Source: Lingula anatina (taxonomy: Eukaryota > Brachiopoda > Lingulata > Lingulida > Lingulidae). Taken from it: a stretch of 54,253 nucleotides of DNA. The DNA lies in NCBI RefSeq assembly GCF_001039355.2, contig NW_019773681.1:378949-433201 (forward strand). The letters run 5' to 3'. Both the position numbers and the translations under genes were made by a program. Below the pieces are notes generated by a model. The model was not told where the DNA came from. It ran no database searches and worked only from the letters and a program-made list of their open reading frames with translations. Numbering within the stretch: the stretch's first letter is position 1; the number at the start of each line of letters is the position of its first letter. Positions 25,474 through 35,523 of this stretch are shown in pieces.

Positions 25474-26766
25474 TTAGTGATACTGGATTTACACCCCATT
25501 CTGATTCACGCATTCATGTTATCTGGTTTGGTCCAACCGTTTGGTCCTAAAGTGCAATTAGTGGAATCAGTTTAATTGTCTGATATACGTCCTCAAGAAG
25601 CAAGGGGGTAATTAACCACTGTGTGCTGATTAAGCTGATTCTACTGAAAACACTTTAGTGAGAACCCCAGAGCAGAGGTGGACCAACCCAGCTAGTATGA
25701 TCTGTGAGTTTGTATGTGCCCTTATACTATGGTTGATGTTGAGAACAAAGAACTAAGTGTGGTGGAACTACCTGGTTACTGTCACGCGTTTTTTTTTTTT
25801 TTTTTTTTTTTGGGGGGGGGGCAGTATAATTTTTGCATGTGAGATTGATAATGAAATGAATTAAGCTTTTTTTTTTTTTTTTTTTTCAGGGGGAGGGTGC
25901 AACTTTTGCATGTGACAGGCACTTGACCTTCCCCTGAGACACTGACCCTTTTGATAATGCCCCACTGACTAAAAATATAGTTTGTATGTACATAGAGAAG
26001 TAAAATGATATTGGTAGTTGTATTTACGTACAGATTAAGACTTATCTGACTTTAGCAAAGTAATGTACAGAATAATTAAGAACCTGAAGGATGGATAGCA
26101 GTGTAAGGTGCAAGTACCCCGAGTTCCTAAGGTCATTGGAGACTTGCCTGTCTATCATCAGCATATGACTGGGTTTTCAGTGTCTTTTGGAACACAGGGT
26201 GATGAAAAATACCTGGTGTATATTAAGTAGTCAACGTCAAAATGTACAGTTTAAAATGTGAACATTCTCTAGCTTGTACAGCTTGTATTTTAATACAGAA
26301 TGAAATATAATTATGGCTATTCTAAGTGTTGTTGTTATATATAGAAATTTATGTTGGAGTTGCCTGTAGTCGGTGGTCACTAATTTTTAAGAAAAATTTA
26401 ACATGAAATTTTCTGTATTGAGATGTCACTATTTAAACAAAAACATAACATTGTCTTTTGTGTGAAATCACAAATTTTCTGCTGTTGGTCTTCATGGCAT
26501 CAGGCTATATGCAATGTTTCATCCATAATCACGAAGAAACAACAAATGCAGTATACGCACCACATAACAGTATTTTATTTTTCAAGCAACCCCAGAAATA
26601 TACCATCTATCACAGAAACAGACCCTTCACAGATCAATATATATTTAAAGCAAAAATTGTTTTATATTTCATGATCAAGCTCAGTTAACAGTGGCAAAAT
26701 AAAGCAAAACAAATTGAAAACCTAAATATTTTTCAGCTTTTTTTCCTATATAATGAAAATAATAAA

Positions 26767-29223
26767 GCTTTACTACATGCAGTTATTATAACACATCAGT
26801 CTATAATAATATTGTCCATAAAAAGTGGACCAAAAAAATGAAAAACCATTGATCTGTGCACTAAAAAAACATGGCTTAAAAACTGGAAAACAACTGAGTG
26901 CTTTTTAACATAAAAGTCAGCTTAAAATAACTGTAAAGCTTTAACTTTATAATTTGGAGAAAGCCCTTTAAAATGGATGCGAAAAACAAAATGTGCTGGG
27001 TGTGAAAATCACTAAATTGCTAATTGTGCTTGTTGTGACCATTAAAGCTGATACAGCATTTATCAATACAGAGTGCACATACGGCAAGAAAAAAGGCAAG
27101 AAAACGCAAAGAAAATGCTTTGAAAACAGTGCTTTGGTAATTACGCAATCTTTTCAATGGGCAAAAATGATCAAACTTTCAGATACATAAATTTTATAAT
27201 CACAGAAATTAAATTTGTATGGCATTTTTGGTGTCTTTACTGCATAGAATAGTACTATATAGTGGCCTGCTTTTTAATTTTGTTGATACCACTCAATAGG
27301 AATGTTCTAAATTTAACAAATGAAGACTTAAAAAATACAGTGACTTAAAAAAAAATAGTATCTGTAAAATTTACAATTTTCCCACCCATTGAAAAGACCC
27401 GAGTCATTACCATTCTTCAGTTATAAAAACTAATAAATGGTTTAAAAATATATTATATATTTGGCTCACAAGGTACCGATTCCATATCCAACGCTAGTTT
27501 CTGGCAATCTGGCCAAAAATGAACAACAGATCAATTGTTTGCATTATTACATTATAGAATGAAAACATTCCGACCCTTCACCAGAGGACCCTGCTCACAC
27601 AGTGTAATGAGTGATGCTGTTCTTCACCACACCTGATGTCATGTGACAAAGCGCTCCAACACAACTACTTGTCAGTTATCAGGTTTCATGAGCAAAACAG
27701 AAGAAAATGTTTACCCTCTTTAGAAAATAGGATTTACTTGTTATAACCACAATAATACAATGAAAATTCTATTTCACCCTATGTCAAATCAACACAAGCA
27801 CTCCAAATATAATCAGTAAGTTTTTCTTTTAGATGTAAGCGAACATTCTTTAAAAGGGATAATAACTCTTCGTTTTGGCCAAAAAATGAATTTTCCTTGA
27901 GTAAACAACAATTTTCCCGTACTTACCAATGGTTAATGAATCCATTTTTACATTCAAAGTTAGTCCCTGTTTTTTTTTTTTTTTTCATAAGAGATTATAA
28001 CAGAGTATAGCCATCAATGGAGGTCACGTGGTCTAAAGACAAGCTCAGATATCAGAATAATAGCTATATTTGCCGTTTTTGTGGTAAAACAGAATATATT
28101 ATATTTCTATGAGTTCACAATGTTTTTATTGTGAAATATAGATCTCATACGAAGAGTTATTATCCCTTTAAATGAACTTCTAAAATAGCACTTAAAGCAA
28201 TGACAGTGATTTAAATTGAATATCATTTCACCAACAAACTCCTCTAAAGCTCCAAAACTCATACTTTATCTTTTACTTAAAGCTTTATCATAATCCACTT
28301 AACAAAATTTGATCCTTTGTATTAAATAATAAAAAAAAATTGCTGTTACCTTTTTTGTTTGTGACTACCATGAACAAAACGTAAAAGTAATTCAGAAATG
28401 AGAAATGTAAAGAGCCACTCAAAAAAGCAACTGACTCATAATATAATTCTTACTTTTTAAGTAAATAAAAATTATACACGTTAATCTAAAAATTGAAGGT
28501 TTGACTATTTACCTATAATAAAATTATTTTACTCTAGGTTAGTACGTAAGCAAAATCTAAAGCAATTTGATCTTTAATTGTATCTATACTAAAACAAATA
28601 CATATACTAATAAACGTATGCAGGACTGTGTCATTTTTTCAAATGGCTGTAAAACATAAAAGCTGTTTTGATGAAGTGGCTTCTAGCCATTTTTGTGCCC
28701 ATAAAAACCAACCCTGAACACAGGGTGACTACATGGTCCTCATCATTTCTAAAGGTCAACCAAGGACATCTCACCATACTTGCAAAATGGCTGCCCATCC
28801 CTCATATTGCAAATAGTTCATTTTTCTGTAAATTTTAACCTTTTAATCTTCATTGCCAAGGTTGCCATATTCAAATCCATTGAAGAAAATGACATTTTTA
28901 GCTTATTTTTTTGTTCTACATTTCTCATTTTGGGTCATTCCCATATGTGTGACAGATTGATGTTTTTTACTTGCAATGATTAGTTGCATTAGAAAGTAAG
29001 AGCAGGAAAACTTGTACATTACAAATTTGTTTTTGGATGGATGGATAAAAAGAAAATTAATTCAATTTCCATATTTTTCATTTTTATCTACTTATCTACT
29101 TTATCTATTAATTTTTTTCATTCCATTCTTTTCTTTTTTTTTTTTTAATGTTTGAAGATCTGCACTATCCCACATTGTACGTCTGCAATGAGTACAATGC
29201 TTGCTCCATACATGTGAAATTCA
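26767..29223. other. Intergenic, between convergent genes
   Basis: AT-rich. Apart from the MITE at 27854, no gene, RNA or repeat was recognised. It should include the 3' UTR of the minus-strand FMN reductase copy A, whose polyadenylation signal is unclear. Confidence 0.55.
27854..28167. mobile_element. TTAA-type MITE, AGGGATAA family, copy 3 (inverted)
   Basis: Ends AGGGATAATAACTCTTCG / CGAAGAGTTATTATCCCT; the interior is the reverse complement of 16782-17117. TTTAA on both borders. Confidence 0.82.
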
Positions 29224-31985
29224 CTAAGGTACCCCAACTTTTTCCCTGTGGTTCTTCATCGCCTGGGCGTGCCAGTCCAGCTGTGCCAACAGCCGCAGTG
29301 CCCCCTTACGCATGTGTTCATTCTGTGGTTCTCCCTCTGGGCTGATGGCTTCCATGACTTGGGGGATACCGAAGATATTAGAGACACTCAAGCAGCCAAG
29401 CTCTCCCAGAAAACTACGTAGTTGCATGGCAGCTCTCATTCCACCGTATTGACCTAGTAATTAAAAATAATATATATTAATAAATAAAGGAATAAATATT
29501 TTAAATTCATATCATAATGCTATTAAATCATTTCTGTCTTGCACTGGTCCATTACTCACATTTAGAGTAATAACCTAATACAGTCAAACATGAATGGTAA
29601 ATTTACCCATGAAAAATTATGGATAAGTAACAACCAAATTTGTTGATTCAAAAGTTCTGAACAAGCACAATCACATCTGGTACAGTTCTCAATTGAAACA
29701 ATCACATCTGGAGCAGTCCTCAACTGACACAATCACAACTGATACAGTTCTCAACCAGCACAATTACAACCGGCACAGTTCTCAACTAACACAATAACCT
29801 CTTACCTGGTGAATAACACACAATTCCACTTGGCTTGTACGAGTACCCTGATGACCCAAAATGGTCCATCATATTGGACAAAGCTGGCGGGATGCTGTGG
29901 TTGTATTCGGCTGTTACAACTACAAAGGCGTCAGCAGCTTGGATCTTAGCGTTGCAGTCCTGTAAAAACTGGGGCGCCTTTGACTTGTCTTGGTAATGGT
30001 GGAGCGGCTTCTTCAACATTGGAAACTCCGTTTTCATTGGATCTGGGAGGCAGAGGAAATTTGATATTATTTTTTAATTGTAAAAAAAAAAAAAAAAACA
30101 GAAGAAAATTAAAATTCTTTAGCATTGGAAACTCTGCCTTGGCTGGATTTAGGAAGGAAAGATTAATGTTGATGAGGTATGCATACAGCATACTTTCCAT
30201 GCAGTTACATAAAAATGTATATCAATTTCTTCACCATTCAAAACCATGTCTTTACTGGATTTCTGGAAAAAAACAATGTTACAGAAACAGGCATACTGTA
30301 TCACTATTTTTCCATTGCACAAAACAAAAAATACAGAAAAAAATTATGGAAGAAAATTAATGTCACTGAGGAACCATTATTACACAGGATGTGAGGCATC
30401 TTTAATTATATTGTTACAAAGAAAGAGGTTATATTTTAGTCTGCATTAGTCTGTATGTGGAAAATATTACAGACAGACAGTTTTGCTGTGAAAAGATGAA
30501 TTATTACAGTAATTATTTCTCCTATTATTTCATTGTACCAGAGATTTATTGCGTCATTATATGCAGACACGATTTTTATATAAAAACAAGAAACCATGGT
30601 AACAGAAACAGACTCATAACAAATACCTTCAGGCAGTGCTATGTTCCAACCAGTCCTGTAGCCGGGGGGGGGGGGGGGGGGGNNNNNNNNNNNNNNNNNN
30701 NNNNNNNNNNNNNNNNNNNNNNNNNNNNNNNNNNNNNNNNNNNNNNNNNNNNNNNNNNNNNNNNNNNNNNNNNNNNNNNNNNNNNNNNNNNNNNNNNNNN
30801 NNNNNNNNNNNNNNNNNNNNNNNNNNNNNNNNNNNNNNNNNNNNNNNNNNNNNNNNNNNNNNNNNNNNNNNNNNNNNNCAGGCCCGTAGCCAGGGGGGGT
30901 TCGGGGGGTTCGAAAGAACCACCCTTTTTGCTGGGAAAAGATCCACTCTGGGTAAAATTTGACCTATGTACTTGAGGATTTAATGGTAAAAGGTCCACTT
31001 TTTTCAGAAAAATGACCCCCCCCCCCCGAAATTGCTGCCTGGTTCCAACACTTTATCACCTGATTGAAAGCATATTTAGTTTCTTGATAAAGCTTTGGAT
31101 AAATGAATCTTATCTTCTGACCATGTCTACTTAGAGTTGCCACTGTTAGCCAACTTATCAATTCTGTCAGGTCTAATGCATTATTTTAGTCATTTTGCAA
31201 GTCTGCTCACTAGGTATGAGTGAGTCAGCATTTCTTGTTTTGTTACATGATTGATGTGTTGCAGCACTTGCTGTCTGGCTGAAAACATAAATTGCATGGC
31301 CTAATTCTTGACTATATATAAAATTAACAATAGTAACCATTCTGTTATATCTATCATTTTTATTAAGCCTTTGCAATAGAATGTCTGTGTTTTGGTTGAG
31401 GTGCAGTGACATAGGTGTATTATGACTTTTTGTTTACTAATTTAAAAAAGGCAATATCTATTACATCTATGCAATTTTAAATTCACTGATGCAAAAAGAT
31501 ATTTATCCTTATGGCAGGAGCTGTTTTCTTATAATGAAAACCTTACAGCAATCCTGAAAAATGTATATGAACATTAACATGTGTAATGGTTTAGAGTGCA
31601 TACCCTGACAAATGAATTAATCAATTGAATAAATCAATTGTGCAAGTCATGACTCAAGGTGAAACGTGCACTTCAAATTACCGTACCTGCACACATAATT
31701 TACCTTAGCTGTTTTCTAGCAATCAAAATTAATGATTTAACTCATACCGATGCAGTGAATATTTCCCAAATTTATAATATTTTTAAATTCAATCTAAAAA
31801 TCTTACAAAAAAAAACACCGAAAAAATTAACACTGACAATGGTAAACAGACATTTTACCCATAATTTCGACTTCATGGTTAGTTTCCACAAGAATATTCT
31901 TCATGAAGGTTGCGACCCGTTCGCCCAGACGGTTGTCACGGACGCTTCCGAGGAAAAGCACCACTTTTAACTTGTTGCCAGCCAT
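29224..31985 (-). CDS. NADPH-dependent FMN reductase family protein, copy A
   Basis: Complement of join 29224..29453, 29806..30042, 31859..31985: 594 nt, 197 aa plus TAG, all GT-AG and in phase (G|AT and G|GT split codons). ATG at 31985-31983. It is a flavodoxin-fold oxidoreductase (SsuE/ChrR/quinone-reductase-like) that reduces flavins or quinones with NAD(P)H. Visible: strand and phosphate loop '[18 protein letters not shown]' (residues 5-22), FMN-ring loop '[18 protein letters not shown]' (87-104), and '[17 protein letters not shown]' after the last intron. Length fits the family (~180-200 aa). Substrate unknown. About three quarters identical to copy B by eye. Intron 1 contains an assembly gap and a transposon. 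Confidence 0.9.
29665..29795. repeat. ~33-bp minisatellite, about 4 copies
   Basis: Imperfect repeats of 'cacaatcacatctggtacag' followed by 'ttctcaa', inside intron 2 of FMN reductase copy A. Confidence 0.75.
30651..31041. mobile_element. CAGGCCCGTAGCCAG-family element(s), interrupted by gap
   Basis: The left side shows CAGTCCTGTAGCCGGGGG, running into Ns; after the gap CAGGCCCGTAGCCAGGGGGG begins a unit that ends GCTGCCTG at 31041. The whole is flanked by GTTCCAAC (30643-30650 and 31042-31049). Probably one element or two nested ones; the gap hides which. Lies in intron 1 of copy A. The post-gap unit is a reverse-complement relative of 39992-40159. Confidence 0.65.
30683..30878. other. Assembly gap (196 N)
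   Basis: Run of N between two G-rich transposon ends. Open frames crossing it are meaningless. Confidence 0.99.
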
Positions 31986-32500
31986 CAGACAGGTCAGAGA
32001 ATCGCGGTGCGGCAGCCGATAAACACGATGTTTTCACTCACCTCGTCAATACTAGGTCAAGCAAGACGAGACGAATCGGTCACCTAGTCAGCACCAATCG
32101 GCAATCCTCGGCTGACTCCGCCAGGCTCCACACCAATCGAGTGAGTCAGTCCTGAAGAAGATTATTTTTCTTTTGTTCCGACTGGACGTTACAAATATGG
32201 TCTATGGCCCTTTTCACATAAAGTGGTATACTTTAGTGGCACAGTTCGTACCGGTATACTTCTTGAAAGGATTATTTGAAGGCAGGGTCCGCGGATGCGA
32301 AGCCGACAACCCCCCCCCCCCCCCGTGCTGTATTTGTACTATTATATAATTAAAAAATACAAAACAAAACGTACCAAGTTAACACCAAAATTCCTTTTGT
32401 TTAATCTCTCTTGTCCTTTTTTCTTCTTTTTTATCATAACCGTAAAATAATAAATTTGTTCCATTAATGTCCAACATTACAGAAACATTTTGTCTTACTA
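31986..32500. other. 5' flank of FMN reductase copy A
   Basis: CpG-richer sequence just upstream of the minus-strand ATG, with no clear TATA box, then a G/C-run fragment (32283-32325) resembling the CAGGG-type element at 34184. Likely contains the 5' UTR and promoter. Confidence 0.45.
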
Positions 32501-32672
32501 TGGCCCCATTCAGAATAGGGGACTAACTACATGTAGCTCCGAGGATTATCCTGCAGCGATGGCGCATGTGGAGGCGGGAAGACCAATAGGGAATTTCAGC
32601 ATCGCTTTTTTAAAAGTGGGGTTGGCCATATTTAGTCGACGGATCGATCGATCATATGTTCTGAATGCGCTC
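32501..32672. mobile_element. MITE, GCATTCA family, copy 3
   Basis: Ends GGCCCCATTCAGAATAGG / GTTCTGAATGCGCTC, subterminal GGCCATATTT; same end type as 15632 and 21060. Confidence 0.6.
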
Positions 32673-32982
32673 ACAGAGGCAAGCTTACGATATTCTGGAG
32701 CTCACGTTTAATACAGTTAACCCCGAGTTTCAAAGTTTGGAGTAAACTTGAAACCCCACAGGCATCCTGATAATAGAAGAGTTTTGACCGACCTGTGTTT
32801 CTCAGGGTGTTACAGTACTTAAACTTATACAGAATAAAAGTCTCTAGTTGTCTGTGAAACTCTGGGTGATTGAAATGCACTTCTCATGTTCAATGCCCAT
32901 AACATTATTACTCTTCATTGTTAAAATTTCATTAATTTCTTAACAAACCCTGTAAAATATATACAGCTATAACTATCGGTAA

Positions 32983-33185
32983 TCTCTTATTACCTCCGCC
33001 AAGGAGGTTAATTATGTTTTTGGTTCCGTTAGTTTGTCTGTCTGTCTGTCTGTCATAAACATAACTCAAAAAGATATATGGGCCGATTTTGAATATATTT
33101 TATGGAACTGTCAAAAGTGGGTCAAGGAACAAATGATTAGTTTTTGGTGGTGATCCGGATCATTAATCAATCAATAATCAAAAAT

Positions 33186-33221
<36 letters not shown>

Positions 33222-33316
33222 AAATCATTATAAAATGAAAATTTAGAGGTGAAACGGCATTGGGTGGAGACTTTGCTGCCTTGGCGGAGGTCTGCGCTCT
33301 CGGAGTGCTTTTCTAG
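32983..33316. mobile_element. Helitron-like non-autonomous element
   Basis: Begins TCTCTTATTACCTCCGCC and ends with a short hairpin (GCGCT-CTCGG-AGTGC) followed by TTTTCTAG, inserted between A (32982) and T (33317), as Helitrons do. It contains ACCTCCGCCAAGGAGG near the 5' end and CCTTGGCGGAGG near the 3' end, plus a TCTG microsatellite and a long A run. Non-coding. Confidence 0.7.
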
Positions 33317-33588
33317 TTAGGCTACTGTAGGCCCAAGTCATATCATTGTCTAGAGGTACTTTTATTACTTATTTCTTTATTTGGGATATCTATAAACATG
33401 GACGCTCGAGTATCGCAGATCATCTTTTTCACTTGAAAAAAAAATTTTTCTCTAGATTATTCTTGATGAATTTTTTTAATGTTAAATGGACCTATAATCC
33501 GAGAAACAGTGGGTGTTCTCGTGGCAGGCGAAGCAAATCCCCGAGCTCGATTTTCAAGCAGGGTCGAGTCAAAGACCACCTCACTGAA

Positions 33589-33611
33589 ACACACACACAC
33601 ACACACACACA
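33589..33611. repeat. (AC)n microsatellite
   Basis: Perfect AC repeat, about 11 units. Confidence 0.95.
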
Positions 33612-33697
33612 AATGGAGCTGTTGTGTGCCTGGCCATGAAAACATTGATAATAAGCAATTGACTTTTTAACATGTAAGCTCTAGTGTTCGACAACTT

Positions 33698-33973
33698 CAG
33701 GCCTACCCAACTACCAGACTCGGCACATAAGGATCCTGAATTAACCGGTATACCGGACCACAATACCCCTTTTCAAGGTGTGTGTCAGTTCGCATTTCGG
33801 AGTATCAGTCAGAACACCGACAAGATGAGCCCGCGGTCGTCCTACAAAATTTATTCTGGGGTACGATACTCCGAAATGCGATCTGACACATACCTTGAAA
33901 ACGGGTAGTGTGGTCCGAAATACCGGTTAATTCAGGATCCTTATGTGCCGAGTCTTGTAGTTGGGTAGGCCTG
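33698..33973. mobile_element. Long-TIR MITE, CAGGCCTACCC family, copy 2
   Basis: 276 bp, nearly palindromic; arms CAGGCCTACCCAACTACCAG / GTTGGGTAGGCCTG. Perfect 5-bp target duplication AACTT (33693-33697, 33974-33978). Confidence 0.9.
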
Positions 33974-34183
33974 AACTTAGGTAGTGTGATCGCCAGGGAG
34001 ATGTGAAAGATGCCAGTAACCACTCAGACTTATAACAATGTTAAAACGTGTATTAGTGCAGTTTTCAACTGAGATTTAAGGGGATAAAGTAAACGTATAA
34101 ATGAAAAATATTTAATTTTAATTTTTATATTAATGTCTTTTTTTCGTCTTTTCCTCTAGCCATGCTACTGACATCATAGTACT

Positions 34184-34454
34184 CAGGGCCGGATCCAGGA
34201 TTATTTGAAGGAGGGGGCGGGGTCCGCTGATGCAAAGCCGACCCCCCCCCCTTCCCCGTTGGCGTGGGGCTCAAGGCCCCGAAAATTTTTGAGATTTTAG
34301 AGGGCGAACGGTGCCATTTGGTACGGTTTAGTAGGCCTACTATAAAAGAGAAGAATATTAGTGTGTGTGTGTGTGTGTGTGTGTTTTTTCAGAAGCCGAA
34401 ATGGGAGGGGGGGAGGATCAGGACCCCCCTGACCCCCCTCTAAGTCTGCCACTG
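34184..34454. mobile_element. CAGGGCCGGATCC-type element
   Basis: 271 bp, ends CAGGGCCGGATCCAGG / CTAAGTCTGCCACTG, perfect 5-bp target duplication GTACT (34179-34183, 34455-34459). Contains a (GT)12 run at 34361-34384 and long G/C runs. Confidence 0.82.
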
Positions 34455-34459
34455 GTACT

Positions 34460-35130
34460 TATAACCCTAAAGTCGTGAAGGGAGCTCGAGGCGTCTGTTG
34501 TTAATTATTACCTATATCAATAGACGCTCTATATGTAAAAATATTCATTGTTGCTACTGCCTGGCCTGGAATGCATATAAGTAAATGAAGTTTCGTAAAA
34601 TCACAATAACTTGTTTTTCATTTCTCAGAATAACAACTCAGTTGATTACAAATGCATTTCAGAGTACTGAGGTGGCTGTACATGCAAAGTCCAGCAGTGT
34701 ACTTACAATTCACTACAATCAAAACAATCATGTTCCCTCAGGCTGCCTCGAAAATGCAGTCACCCTACGCCCAATTATATTATCCACATGGATCAACTTT
34801 GAATACGCACGTACTATAATGGCCTGCGAGAAGTTCACGTCTACCTGTACCAGTTCAACGGACATCGTGGACACTATAATTTTAGGGAGAAGGTATGTTG
34901 TTTAAAAATTGTCATCAAATTTGCCTGTACATTTCGAAGTCACTACTTAGTGCTTATTACTCTTATTATGAAATAAAATGATAAACAGAATAATCAAAAT
35001 AAAAAATAGTTAAAAATGTTTATGTTAATAGATAGTATAATGAATTATGTACATCACTATCAAATGCCACCCCCTATGAACAAGGTGACCATTGGTGACA
35101 ACTGGAACGGCACCATGTGACTATATATCA
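34460..35130. other. Intergenic, nothing recognised
   Basis: Contains a 106-codon open frame (34585-34905, +) with no recognisable motif and no support as a gene. Confidence 0.5.
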
Positions 35131-35137
35131 CTGAAGG

Positions 35138-35144
35138 TATAAAA
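35138..35144 (+). promoter_or_regulatory. TATA box candidate upstream of exon array
   Basis: TATAAAA followed about 31 bases later by TTCATTC (A at 35169), which fits an initiator. It lies 440 bases upstream of the first repeated exon and is the most convincing core-promoter sequence in the window. Confidence 0.55.
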
Positions 35145-35154
35145 GCGCGGAATT

Positions 35155-35523
35155 TTGAAATTTCGTTCATTCAACGCACACAGATCAGGAGGAACAAGAA
35201 GGATGCCATGTACTGCGCCCCGTATCAAGCCAAACGGACACAGGAGTCAACTCACAATTTCTCCGAATCTTTTCGTCATCTCAAGTCAACGCTTCCCTCA
35301 TCGACATATTGTTTCTTGCACACGCAGTCGTCTGGACGGTGGATTCGACGTTTCTCTAAGCTGGCCAGCTAAAACCTTCGCTTCTCTCCAAGAGGAATCG
35401 TCGCTCAGGAATCTTCGCAGGATACATCATCGGCTTTCTGCTGTTGTGGGTTGTATTATTGTAGTGTCATTGCATATATTTTCATGGTTTCTTCTATTAC
35501 AGGTCCAGGAGGCAGACTGCTGA
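35155..35523 (+). other. Unassigned open frame at the start of the array transcript
   Basis: 122 codons from a non-ATG start, with an internal ATG giving 'MPCTAPRIKPNGHRSQL'. It ends in a hydrophobic stretch ('VVGCIIVVSLHIFSWFLLL'). No homologue recognised; more likely 5' leader of a transcript from the TATA box than a protein, but a short membrane peptide cannot be excluded. Confidence 0.3.

Larger units (their letters stand above)
23003..26766 (+). other. SCRIB 3' UTR and/or intergenic
   Basis: No further coding exon after the TAG. AATAAA signals at 23279-23284, 26698-26703 and 26761-26766 are candidate polyadenylation sites; which one is used cannot be told. The section includes the paired MITEs at 25033 and 25250. 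Confidence 0.5.

Noticed and set aside
30457-30998. Open frames across the gap on both strands
   Set aside because: They consist mostly of undetermined bases and poly-Gly or poly-Pro from G/C runs.
33684-34023. Open frames 'RPTQLPDSAHKDPEL' on both strands
   Set aside because: The same peptide appears on both strands because it is the translated inverted repeat of the MITE at 33698-33973.
34585-34905. 106-codon + frame upstream of the array
   Set aside because: No motif, no neighbouring splice sites supporting it and no counterpart elsewhere in the window.
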